25,257 nucleotides of DNA. Origin: Marinospirillum sp. (lineage in GTDB: Bacteria > Pseudomonadota > Gammaproteobacteria > Pseudomonadales > Halomonadaceae). The notes below the pieces were generated by a model, which ran no database searches, was not told the origin of the DNA, and saw only the letters and a program-made list of their open reading frames with translations. The position numbers and the translations under genes are program-made. Positions 8,176 through 15,600 of the stretch are shown here, piece by piece (position 1 is the first letter of the stretch; every line of letters starts with the position of its first letter). Location of the stretch: contig SKOQ01000089.1 in assembly GCA_007119985.1 (NCBI GenBank), forward strand, positions 1 through 25,257, given 5' to 3'.

Positions 8176-8952
8176 TTATGATGATGAGAATGAATCGAGA
8201 ATGTCGCAATCGGTATAGTCAGCGATGATCTGCTGCGCTGCGGTGAGATGTGAGCGCTGCTTCTCAGGAGCGATGCCGATGCCTGCCAGCAAACCAGCCG
8301 CTTGTGCCATCTGCATATCGCCATTCGAATCGCCAAACAGCAGCGTCTGCTCAGGCAAAACACCCAGCTGCTGACAAGCGCGCTCGACCATTTGTGGAAA
8401 GGGTTTGCCCTGCTCCACCTGATCATGGCCGATCACCACCGACATGGCTTGATCCAGTTGCAGCACCTTGAGATGCGCCAGTGCACTGGCCTGATCATCT
8501 GAAGTCACCACACCCAAACGCAGCCCAGCAGCCTGAGCAGCGGCAATCCACGACTGCACGCCAGCCAGGGGTTGAATCCACTCAGCCCAGTTCAACTCAG
8601 CTTCTGCCATCCAGCGGGCTTGATGCACACAGCGCAGCGCATCATTCCAACCGAGGCCAGCCTGCTGGTAGAGCACCTGGGCGAGAATCGTCAGCACATC
8701 ATCCATCGAACCAATGGCCAGGGGGCCGGTTGGGTCGATCGTGCGCCCCTGCTCGGTATTGCTCACGCCCAGCGCCAGATCAAAGGCCACAGGTGACAAC
8801 GGCAAAGACGAGATGGGCTCAAGGTTTAACCGCGCGACCAGCGCATCTAACCAGCGACACCAGAGGGCGTTGAGATTCAGCAGCGTGCCATCCTTATCGA
8901 AGAGCAGTGCCTCCACCTGATAGGTCTGCTGACCAATCCGAATTAACGCCAT
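8176..8952 (-). CDS. HAD-superfamily hydrolase heading the importer operon
   Basis: 258 residues with all four HAD motifs: FDKDGTLL (nucleophile D19, general acid D21), VVTSDD (T150), GKPFPQM (K183) and GDSNGDM (D208, D212). The helical cap is inserted between motifs I and II, a phosphoglycolate-phosphatase-like (class I) arrangement. It is predicted to be a cytoplasmic phosphatase of a small molecule; the substrate is unknown. It lies 12 bp upstream of the binding-protein gene, on the same strand, and is the first large gene of the importer operon, so it may dephosphorylate the imported solute or a product of it. That link is inference from position. The ribosome site GAGGAG is about eight bases before the ATG. 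The start codon is overlapped by a possible 28-aa leader ORF ending at 8943. Confidence 0.9.
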   Translation of the reverse strand: MALIRIGQQTYQVEALLFDKDGTLLNLNALWCRWLDALVARLNLEPISSLPLSPVAFDLALGVSNTEQGRTIDPTGPLAIGSMDDVLTILAQVLYQQAGLGWNDALRCVHQARWMAEAELNWAEWIQPLAGVQSWIAAAQAAGLRLGVVTSDDQASALAHLKVLQLDQAMSVVIGHDQVEQGKPFPQMVERACQQLGVLPEQTLLFGDSNGDMQMAQAAGLLAGIGIAPEKQRSHLTAAQQIIADYTDCDILDSFSSS

Positions 8953-9029
8953 AGACAGATCTCCTCTACCCCAGCGCCCAAGGAGACGAGCAGCTGGCCT
9001 AGGTGGCCAGAATCCAAGATGTTCGACAT
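8943..9029 (-). CDS. Possible small leader ORF (28 aa) overlapping the HAD start
   Basis: An ORF of 28 codons starts with ATG at 9029 behind a good ribosome site (AGGA, six bases away). It ends in TAA at 8943-8945, inside the first codons of the HAD gene (overlap ATGGCGTTAA). An in-frame ATG at 9047 would add six residues. The peptide starts MSNILDSGHLGQLL and ends in EEICLWR. I recognise no family. The stop-start overlap is the arrangement used for translational coupling, and the GAGGAG ribosome site of the HAD gene lies inside this ORF. It could be a regulatory leader peptide, a small protein, or chance; its shortness keeps confidence low. Confidence 0.35.
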   Translation of the reverse strand: MSNILDSGHLGQLLVSLGAGVEEICLWR

Positions 9030-9048
9030 AGACTTTCCTTCAATCATG

Positions 9049-9132
9049 GTGACTCGCTGACCTTCGCCTTATGGCCCTCCGGTCGCGCTTTCTTAATCAA
9101 TGACATCGCGATCGCGATGCGTGACTCGCTGA
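9049..9132. repeat. Pair of 12-bp direct repeats in the importer leader
   Basis: GTGACTCGCTGA occurs exactly at 9049-9060 and again at 9121-9132, start to start 72 bp. Both copies lie in the roughly 285-base leader between the predicted importer promoter and the HAD start, and they bracket the 16-bp palindrome at 9104-9119. Possible roles are tandem protein-binding sites or alternative RNA pairing. No known motif is recognised. Confidence 0.6.
9104..9119. promoter_or_regulatory. Perfect 16-bp palindrome in the importer leader
   Basis: CATCGCGATCGCGATG is its own reverse complement over 16 bp. It lies between two direct repeats, downstream of the predicted importer promoter. It could be a dimeric-repressor operator or an RNA hairpin. 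I do not recognise the binding protein. Confidence 0.5.
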
Positions 9133-9243
9133 GCAAGACAAGAGTCTGGGCACAGGAGCAAACGGCATGAAATGGCCTGAAGAATCCAGCTAGAGGGACC
9201 TTCAAAAACAGCCTTTATTCAGAAAAACCAAATAAATGAGTCA

Positions 9244-9272
9244 CTTATATTTTTTATTGAACGTTCATTCAA
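9244..9272 (-). promoter_or_regulatory. Sigma-70-like promoter for the HAD/importer operon
   Basis: On the minus strand TTGAAT (-35, plus positions 9267-9272) and TATAAG (-10, plus positions 9244-9249) are separated by exactly 17 bp. They match the consensus in four and five of six positions. Transcription would begin near 9237, leaving a leader of about 285 bases before the HAD start. The -35 lies inside the palindrome at 9256-9273. Confidence 0.55.
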
Positions 9273-9282
9273 TTTTTATACT
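9254..9282 (+). promoter_or_regulatory. Weak plus-strand promoter candidate
   Basis: TATACT at 9277-9282 is a good -10 box. The hexamer 17 bp upstream (TTATTG, 9254-9259) is a poor -35; TTGAAC at 9257-9262 is better but only 14 bp away. It would drive the small ORF at 9332. Confidence 0.3.
9256..9273. promoter_or_regulatory. Operator-like palindrome between divergent promoters
   Basis: ATTGAACGTTCATTCAAT contains ATTGAA and TTCAAT as a 6-bp inverted repeat with a 6-bp spacer, and an inner perfect palindrome TGAACGTTCA (9258-9267). It overlaps the predicted minus-strand -35 and the plus-strand promoter region, so one bound dimer could control both directions. The form resembles TetR-family operators; no such regulator is in the window. 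Confidence 0.45.
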
Positions 9283-9331
9283 ACAAAAATAAGCGCCGAG
9301 TGTGAAGCTTTGATGACAAGATAGGTGACTT

Positions 9332-9454
9332 ATGAGTCAAAAAAAGGGAAAAAGAAGGGAAAAGGGGATAAATAGGAGACAAAACGCGGATTCAACGACC
9401 GAAGAAGCCTCTGATCAAGATCAGCAACGCCATCATGAATCAGAAGCTTCCTAG
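9332..9454 (+). CDS. Possible small basic/acidic protein (40 aa)
   Basis: A 40-codon ORF starts at an ATG with an AGGTGA ribosome site (9323-9328) three bases upstream, about 50 bases after a TATACT -10 box. The first half is very basic (MSQKKGKRREKGINRRQ), the second half acidic and polar. I recognise no family and see no membrane helix. Roughly its last fifteen codons lie in an intergenic repeat (9404-9450) also found at 20243 and 20478, so the C-terminus may have been captured from the repeat, or the ORF may be accidental. It is divergent from the importer operon and runs toward the 3' end of the kinase operon. Confidence 0.35.
   Translation: MSQKKGKRREKGINRRQNADSTTEEASDQDQQRHHESEAS
9404..9450. 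repeat. Intergenic repeat, short copy A
   Basis: GAAGCCTCTGAT (9404-9415) and ATCAGAAGCTTC (9439-9450) form an 11 of 12 inverted repeat. The 39-base core from 9408 aligns without gaps to the 43-bp element at 20478 (27 of 39 identical) and to the joined ends of the 182-bp element at 20243 (26 of 39). It is the most diverged of the three copies and lies just beyond the kinase operon stop, where its stem could also affect transcript 3' ends. Confidence 0.6.
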
Positions 9455-9473
9455 ATAGACTGCGGCCCCAGCG

Positions 9474-12400
9474 TCATGGAGCCTTGGGACTGTCCTCACC
9501 GAGGCGCTGAAAAGACACGCCCTGCTGTTGCAACTTCACTTCCAGCTGATCGATCTCCTGCACATCAAAGCCATCTACGACCAGCCATACGAGATCGACA
9601 CTAGTGCGACCAATCAGTGCTTCAGCCTGCTGAAGATCCAAGGCCACTTTAATACGATACTCATCTTGAACCTGATGCACCAAGCTTTTTAAATGCTCTT
9701 TATCAGCACAGACAAGCAGTAAATAAGGGAGGGTGTTTGAAGGAGGTGCGGCTTTCACTGGCAAATACTGAGCTAGCGCGAGATACAGCTGATGAGGATC
9801 GATCGGCTTAGGCAGGTGATCATTCATACCCGCCTCCAAGGCTTTATTCTTATCTTCAATCATGGCCGCAGCAGTCAACGCGATAATCGGTGCTGTTTGA
9901 TCTAACTCACGCATTTTTTGGGTCGCCTGATAACCATCCATCACCGGCATTTGAATATCCATCAGGATAAGATCAAAGGCCTCTTGTTGCGCTTTTTCTA
10001 CAGCAACCTGTCCGTTGGCAGCAATCGCATAAGTCACCCCCAGCTGGGTGAGCATGGCCCCCGTCACTTCCTGGTTGATTTCATTGTCTTCTACCAGCAA
10101 TACACGACCAGATAAGGCTTGATATTCGCTGGTGTTTTTTTGTTGTTGCATCAGCAGCTGTGTTTGCTCTTCGGGAGTGCAAAAGCGAAGAGGAACACGA
10201 AAGCTAAAAGTCGAACCTACACCAAACTGGCTGTGAATCTGGATATCACCGCCACCCATTAAGCGCACCAAGCGTTCGCTAATCACCAGCCCTAGCCCAG
10301 TGCCACCGTGTTTACGGGTAATACTGGTATCGGCCTGAGTGAAGGCATGAAACAATCTCGCTTGTTGCTCAAGTGTCATGCCAATGCCCGTATCCTTGAC
10401 TGCGCATTCCAGCCCAGTCTTATCTAAAGTGAGCATTAGGCAGACCTCGCCAGATTCGGTAAATTTAATGGCATTACTGATCAGATTGGTCAGAACTTGG
10501 CGCAAGCGTTGCAGATCACCATATAAAAAAGCCGTGCAACTTTTTTGACATTGCGCTGCTGTCTGGCATTGGGATACGCTCTGACACATCGACAGGTATT
10601 GGCAATGCACATTAAAAGCTAGGTTTTTATTTTCCGCGAGGTCTTTGAGTAAACTGGTGAGTTCTTCTCTGAGCTGATCCAGCTGAAACGGGTGTGGATC
10701 TAATTCCAGCTTACCAGCTTCAATTTTTGAAAAATCCAAAATATCGTTGATAATACCCAACAGCAATCGTCCTGACTGGTTGACACGCACCAGTTGATGG
10801 CGCATTTTTTCTAAGTCTGTCTCTTGCAGGCCTAATTCACTCATGCCCAGAATACCGTTCATTGGGGTACGGATTTCATGGCTCATATTGGCTAAAAATT
10901 CGGACTTAGCCCGACTTGCTGCTTCCGCCTCCGCTTTAGCTTGCTGCAGCATTTTTTCTTGCCGCTTTTGCTCAGTGACATCCTGCTGGATACCAAAATA
11001 GCCTGTAAAGAGACCTTGTTCGTCATAAAGCGCAGTATAGTCGCCCTTGACGATAATTTGCTTGCCATCTAAGCGCAGTTCGTTTGTTTCAGCGTGTGTT
11101 CGGCCATGATCGAGTATTTTTTTAAGAACATGTCGCGCCTTTTCTATTTCCGAGACTGGAAAAAAATGCTGATAACTCAAACCCAAAAAATCTTCTTCTA
11201 AGGCACCATACTGATCAAGCATAGCTTGGTTCACCTTCGTTACACGCAAGTGTTGCAGCGCATAATCCAAAAGCGGCTCTTGTTGATCGGCATCAGCACC
11301 TTGCCAGTCAATAGGCTCATCCAGCATCATAAAGAAAAAGCCACTGACGGATTGGCTAAAGAAGTTATCCAGCAACTTTTGGTGTCGCCTTAACTCTTTC
11401 TCAGCTTGCACCTGCTCTGTTACATCTTGGATAAAGCCATCTAAATATTCGACCTTGCCCTGTTGGTCGTATAAGGCACGGCCGCGTTCATGCGCCCAGC
11501 GTACTGAACCATCTTTATGCCTTACTCGATATTGCACCTCCCAAGACTCACGCTTGGCTACCGCCTGAGAGACCAGCTGATCCACTTGAGGCACATCCTC
11601 AGGGTGTATCAATTGCGCGTAAGAAACACTGGCGTTATTGATGAGCTCGCGGGCGCTATAGCCTGTTAACGGATCGGCAGCACGCGTCATGAATACCATG
11701 GTCCAGTGAGCATCATAAAGGCAACGAAATGTCAGACCAGGGATATTGTCCACTAATGAGTTCAACTGATGACGTGCATCTTCCAGATGACGACGCGCTT
11801 CTTCAAGCTCCGAAATATTCTGAATAATGGACCAGATCACCTCTCGTCCCTCAGGCGTCGTGGTCTTAAAACCATGCAGCAAGACAGGATAGCGTGAACC
11901 ATCTTTGCGAATATATTCTTTCTGGTAGGGGCCGTAGTGGCCTGTCGCCTGCATAGACTGAAGCTGCAGCGCCTCTTGACTCTCGTACTCTTTGGGCGTG
12001 ACTTCCCAGTAGGTCAGCCGTAAAAACTCATCGCGGGTGTACCCAGCAGGCTCATTGATGGCAGCGTTAAAATCAAGGAACTCTCCTGTCTCATAGTCAT
12101 TCATCGCAATGCCAACCGGCGAAGACTCGAACAAGCCACGAAACTTAGCCTCGCTGTTCTTGAGGATCTTATAGGTTTTGGTCAGTTCTTCTTTTTTTAA
12201 CATCAGGTCCGTGATATCGGTGTGCGCACCAAGAAGACGAACCGGCACTCCTTCTTCATTGCGCACAGCCAAACCACGGCACCTGACCCAAACGGTATGG
12301 CCTAAACGGTGACGATATCGCACAATTTGGTCAAAAGGATGGCTCGGATCAGCAAGGTGACGCTTAAAGTTTTGCTCAACCTGCTTTAAGTCATTCGGAT

Positions 12401-12611
12401 CAATCAAATGCTGCCATTCACTCACAAGATGCTGTTTCGCTGCTGGATCAAAGCCAAGCAGGGTCCAAAATCGAGGATTCATCCACTCTTGTTCGGGCTG
12501 CTCTAAGTCCCAGTACCAAAGACCATCCAATGCGGCATCTTGAATAAAATCGAACAACTCAGGTGATTGACTGATTTTCTGATAGAGCTCTTGCTTTAAG
12601 TAGTTCGTCAC
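9474..12611 (-). CDS. Hybrid sensor histidine kinase: PAS x4, HisKA, HATPase, REC, degenerate REC
   Basis: 1045 residues from the GTG at 12611, chosen because AAAGGAG (12621-12627) lies nine bases upstream; a TTG ten codons earlier has no such site. Order: PAS 23-136, 157-270, 284-402 and 414-546; HisKA with SHEIRTPMNG (H578); HATPase with N713, DTGIG (740-744) and GGTGLGL (769-775); receiver with E841/D842, phospho-acceptor D885 and K935. The C-terminal 75 or so residues look like part of a second receiver (PYLLLVCADKEHL, VDLVWLVVDG) without the acidic pair or a clear phosphorylation site. No membrane segment is visible, so it should be cytoplasmic. An unusual insert, CQ-x4 repeated with C670, C676, C682, C688 and C692, sits at the front of the ATPase domain, just before the GD of the N-box region. 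It is third in a three-kinase operon, 26 bp after the GGDEF kinase. Confidence 0.9.
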   Translation of the reverse strand: MTNYLKQELYQKISQSPELFDFIQDAALDGLWYWDLEQPEQEWMNPRFWTLLGFDPAAKQHLVSEWQHLIDPNDLKQVEQNFKRHLADPSHPFDQIVRYRHRLGHTVWVRCRGLAVRNEEGVPVRLLGAHTDITDLMLKKEELTKTYKILKNSEAKFRGLFESSPVGIAMNDYETGEFLDFNAAINEPAGYTRDEFLRLTYWEVTPKEYESQEALQLQSMQATGHYGPYQKEYIRKDGSRYPVLLHGFKTTTPEGREVIWSIIQNISELEEARRHLEDARHQLNSLVDNIPGLTFRCLYDAHWTMVFMTRAADPLTGYSARELINNASVSYAQLIHPEDVPQVDQLVSQAVAKRESWEVQYRVRHKDGSVRWAHERGRALYDQQGKVEYLDGFIQDVTEQVQAEKELRRHQKLLDNFFSQSVSGFFFMMLDEPIDWQGADADQQEPLLDYALQHLRVTKVNQAMLDQYGALEEDFLGLSYQHFFPVSEIEKARHVLKKILDHGRTHAETNELRLDGKQIIVKGDYTALYDEQGLFTGYFGIQQDVTEQKRQEKMLQQAKAEAEAASRAKSEFLANMSHEIRTPMNGILGMSELGLQETDLEKMRHQLVRVNQSGRLLLGIINDILDFSKIEAGKLELDPHPFQLDQLREELTSLLKDLAENKNLAFNVHCQYLSMCQSVSQCQTAAQCQKSCTAFLYGDLQRLRQVLTNLISNAIKFTESGEVCLMLTLDKTGLECAVKDTGIGMTLEQQARLFHAFTQADTSITRKHGGTGLGLVISERLVRLMGGGDIQIHSQFGVGSTFSFRVPLRFCTPEEQTQLLMQQQKNTSEYQALSGRVLLVEDNEINQEVTGAMLTQLGVTYAIAANGQVAVEKAQQEAFDLILMDIQMPVMDGYQATQKMRELDQTAPIIALTAAAMIEDKNKALEAGMNDHLPKPIDPHQLYLALAQYLPVKAAPPSNTLPYLLLVCADKEHLKSLVHQVQDEYRIKVALDLQQAEALIGRTSVDLVWLVVDGFDVQEIDQLEVKLQQQGVSFQRLGEDSPKAP
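10536..10604 (-). repeat. Degenerate 18-bp tandem repeat coding for a Cys-Gln hexad insert
   Basis: Four consecutive units begin TGCCAA, TGTCAG, TGCCAG and TGTCAA, spaced 18 bases apart, each coding for CQ plus four residues, followed by a fifth cysteine. The equivalent sites of the two neighbouring kinases go straight from the preceding strand (VHVQPQLPKRLLGD; LDIEPQVAAAYLGD) to GD with no insert. This points to local duplication inside the ATPase domain. Confidence 0.7.
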
Positions 12612-12620
12612 TTTGTGCTG

Positions 12621-12627
12621 CTCCTTT
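12621..12627 (-). promoter_or_regulatory. Ribosome binding site deciding the start of the third kinase
   Basis: AAAGGAG on the minus strand, nine bases before GTG at 12611. It lies between the stop of the GGDEF kinase (12638) and the GTG, and it favours this start over the in-frame TTG at 12641, which overlaps the upstream stop. Confidence 0.6.
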
Positions 12628-12637
12628 CGACAAGCGA

Positions 12638-15600
12638 TCAATCACTCGCTGATACAGCGACTTGATTCCTTCCTGCTTTTTTAGCCTGATACAAGGCTTG
12701 ATCGGCACGCTGCAACAAGGCCTCCGGTGAACACTGATCAACTCTTGCTGAGACACAACCCAAACTGAGAGTAACCTGCTTGGCTACAGAAGAATAAGCA
12801 TGAGGATAGTCGAGCTGCTCCACCGCTGCACGCAATTGCTCGGCCACTTGCCGCACCCCTTCTTCATCGGTTTCAGGCAAGAGCACAACAAACTCTTCGC
12901 CGCCGTAGCGCGCCAGCAGATCACCGGGGCGCTTAATCACACCTTGTAGCGCCTGCGCCACCTGAATCAAGCAGGTATCTCCCTGACCATGTCCATAATG
13001 ATCATTAAAGGGTTTAAAGTAGTCGATATCCATCATAATCACCCCGAGAGGCTGATGGCTTCTGGCAAGACGTTTGGATTCACGGGACAGCACCGTATCG
13101 AAAAAGCGTCGGTTAGCCACCTGCGTGAGGCCATCGATGTGTGACATGGATTCCAGAAGATCGGTTTTTTTCTTCAAATCCACATGATTGCGAATGCGTG
13201 ACTGAACAATAGAAGGATGAAAAGGCTTGGTAATGTAATCAACCGCACCCATATTCAGCCCCTTTTCTTCCTCTTCTGCCTCACTTAAAGCACTGAGGAA
13301 GATAATCGGCAAACGGCTGGTCTGAGGATCTTGTTTTAACGCATGACAAACAGCATAACCGTCCATATCTGGCATCAGAATATCAAGCAGAATCAAATCA
13401 GGAGGGGTGTCACTGCGTGCAATTTTCAATGCACGCGGGCCTGAGTTGGCAGCCTGTATACGATAGTCTTGCTGAAGCAGGCTGGCCAAAACCTTAATAT
13501 TGGCTGGCTGATCATCCACAATCAGCAGGGTTGGTTTTGGGCTTGAGGCGAAGCTATTTTGGGGCAACCTCAGCTCGTGATGCGGCGCCTCTTCTTGCTG
13601 ATCTTCTTGGGTAAATACGGCGGGCTGCTCGTCTACTTCCAACCAAGGCTGCAGGCGCAAAAAAAGCTGCTCGCCCGTAAAGGGTTTGCCAAGATGATCG
13701 TTCATACCGGCATTCAGTGCTTTTTCTCGGTCTTCAAACAAGGCGGCTGCGGTGAGAGCAATAATAGGCAAATCTGGGTGCTGCTGACGAATCAAGCGCG
13801 TGGCTTCATAGCCATCCATCACCGGCATCTGGATATCCATCAGCACAAGATCGATGCCACCCGCTGCCACAGCATCAACGCCCTCCTGCCCATTTTCAGC
13901 AATCTGCACAATCAGCCCCATCTGTTGTAGCTGCTCCCGCACAACCTGCTGATTGATCACATTATCTTCCACTACCAGCACAGACTGTTGGCAGAACCTC
14001 ATCATCATGCTACTGGGTGATTGCGGTGGCTGTAGGTGGTTTAACGCGTTGTAAAGAGTGGAGCGCTGCACGGGTTTGGGCAAATAGGGGATGGTCTCAT
14101 CCTCTTCCATGATCTCAGCTCGGTCGTAGGCAGAAACCATCAGCATAACGGGCGTTTGCAATCGCCCCTGCTGTTGATCCAGTCGCTGACGAATATGCTG
14201 TAAAGCGTCAAAGCCATTCATCCGGGGCATTTCCCAATCCATCAGAATGACGGACAAGCTTCGACCGGCTTCTAGCTCCTGCTCAACGCGCTGAATGGCT
14301 TGCTCGCCATTCTCTGCCTCCAGCACTTCATAACCCCATGCTTGCAAGATTCTGGCCAGCACTTGGCGTGCAATCGGCTGATCATCGACGACGAGGGCAC
14401 GACAGCAAGCATCACCACAAGCCAGTTTAATCTGATCCGAATCGGCTGCCACCAAAGGAAGACGCAACTGAAAGCGAAAGCAGCTTCCTTCTCCTAAGCG
14501 GCTCTCTAATTGGATATCAGACCCACCCATCAGATAAATCAAACGCTGACTGATCACCAGACCCAGCCCCGTTCCACCATGTTGACGCGTGATGGATTCA
14601 TCGACTTGCTGAAAAGCTTGGAAGAGTTGCTGCTGTTGAGATGCCGAGATGCCTATTCCTGTATCACGCACACTGAACTCAAGCGTCACGCTCTGCTCAT
14701 CACGCGCAGACTCAGTAAGAGAGACTTCCACATAGCCTTGTTCGGTAAACTTGATGGCATTCGCAGTGAGATTGGTCAGCACTTGGCTCAGGCGCAAGGC
14801 ATCACCCAGCAGCCTTTTAGGCAGCTGCGGCTGGACATGCACGACAAATTCTAAGCCTTTGCTACTGGCAGACAAGTCAAACAGAGTGATCAGATGACCC
14901 GTGATATCCTCTAAATCAAAAGGAGCCTCTTCAAGCGTCAAGTGACCTGTTTCTATTTTAGAAAAGTCCAATAAGTCGTTGACGATGCCCAGGAGTAAGC
15001 GCCCAGAGCGCATGACCTGCTCTAAGCGTTGCCTCGATTTGAAATTCATTTTTTCTTCTAGCTGCAGCTCCGTTAACCCCAAAATGGCATTAAGCGGGGT
15101 GCGGATTTCATGGCTCATATTGGCCAGAAACTGACTCTTGGCTTGACTGGCTTCTTCGGCCTGCTCTTTGGCTGTACGCAATAATTGGCTTTGTTGGCAT
15201 TGCGCTTCAAGAAGCTGATTGAACTCACCAACTAAAAAACCCACTTCATCATCATGCTCTATTTTCAGCGGGGTAAAATTCTCGCTGCCCCCCTCTCTGA
15301 GGGCTAGATTGTGGGCGGCCGTTTCTAGTGGGCGCAAATGGTGGCGAATAAAATAACCAGCCGTTATGGCGCCAGTGAATAGCAAGGCGAGGGTGGCCAA
15401 GCTGATCACCCAAATCAAGCGCTGGGTCGCCGCCAGCAGATCATCTGCGGGTAGTAAATGAACAACATCCCAATCCAAGGCCTGCAAGCGAGTCGAGGTA
15501 AAGACAAGGGCCTCGCCTTGGGCACCCTTGAGTATCCCTTGCTGATCACCTTGGGCAAGCGCCTCAAGCAAAGCGGCTTGCTGTAACTCAGCCAAGGGCA

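Noticed and set aside
3114..8952. Importer operon as a zinc- or nickel-metallophore system under Zur
   Set aside because: Its promoter region has no Zur-like palindrome, and nothing in the binding protein points to a metal ligand; closeness to folE2 is convergent only.
9044..9106. 20-codon minus-strand ORF (MSLIKKARPEG...) ending ATGA-style at the ATG of 9047
   Set aside because: It has no ribosome site; its ATG comes from the end of the 16-bp palindrome, so it is probably chance.
9106..9117. GCGATCGC octamer as a HIP1-like genome repeat
   Set aside because: It is just the centre of a longer palindrome here and I did not see it recurring in the window as it does in cyanobacteria.
8953..9240. 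Known riboswitch in the importer leader
   Set aside because: The leader is long and structured, but I recognise no conserved core of a known riboswitch class.
12612..12641. TTG start for the third kinase overlapping the upstream stop
   Set aside because: No ribosome site precedes it, while AAAGGAG lies nine bases before the GTG at 12611.
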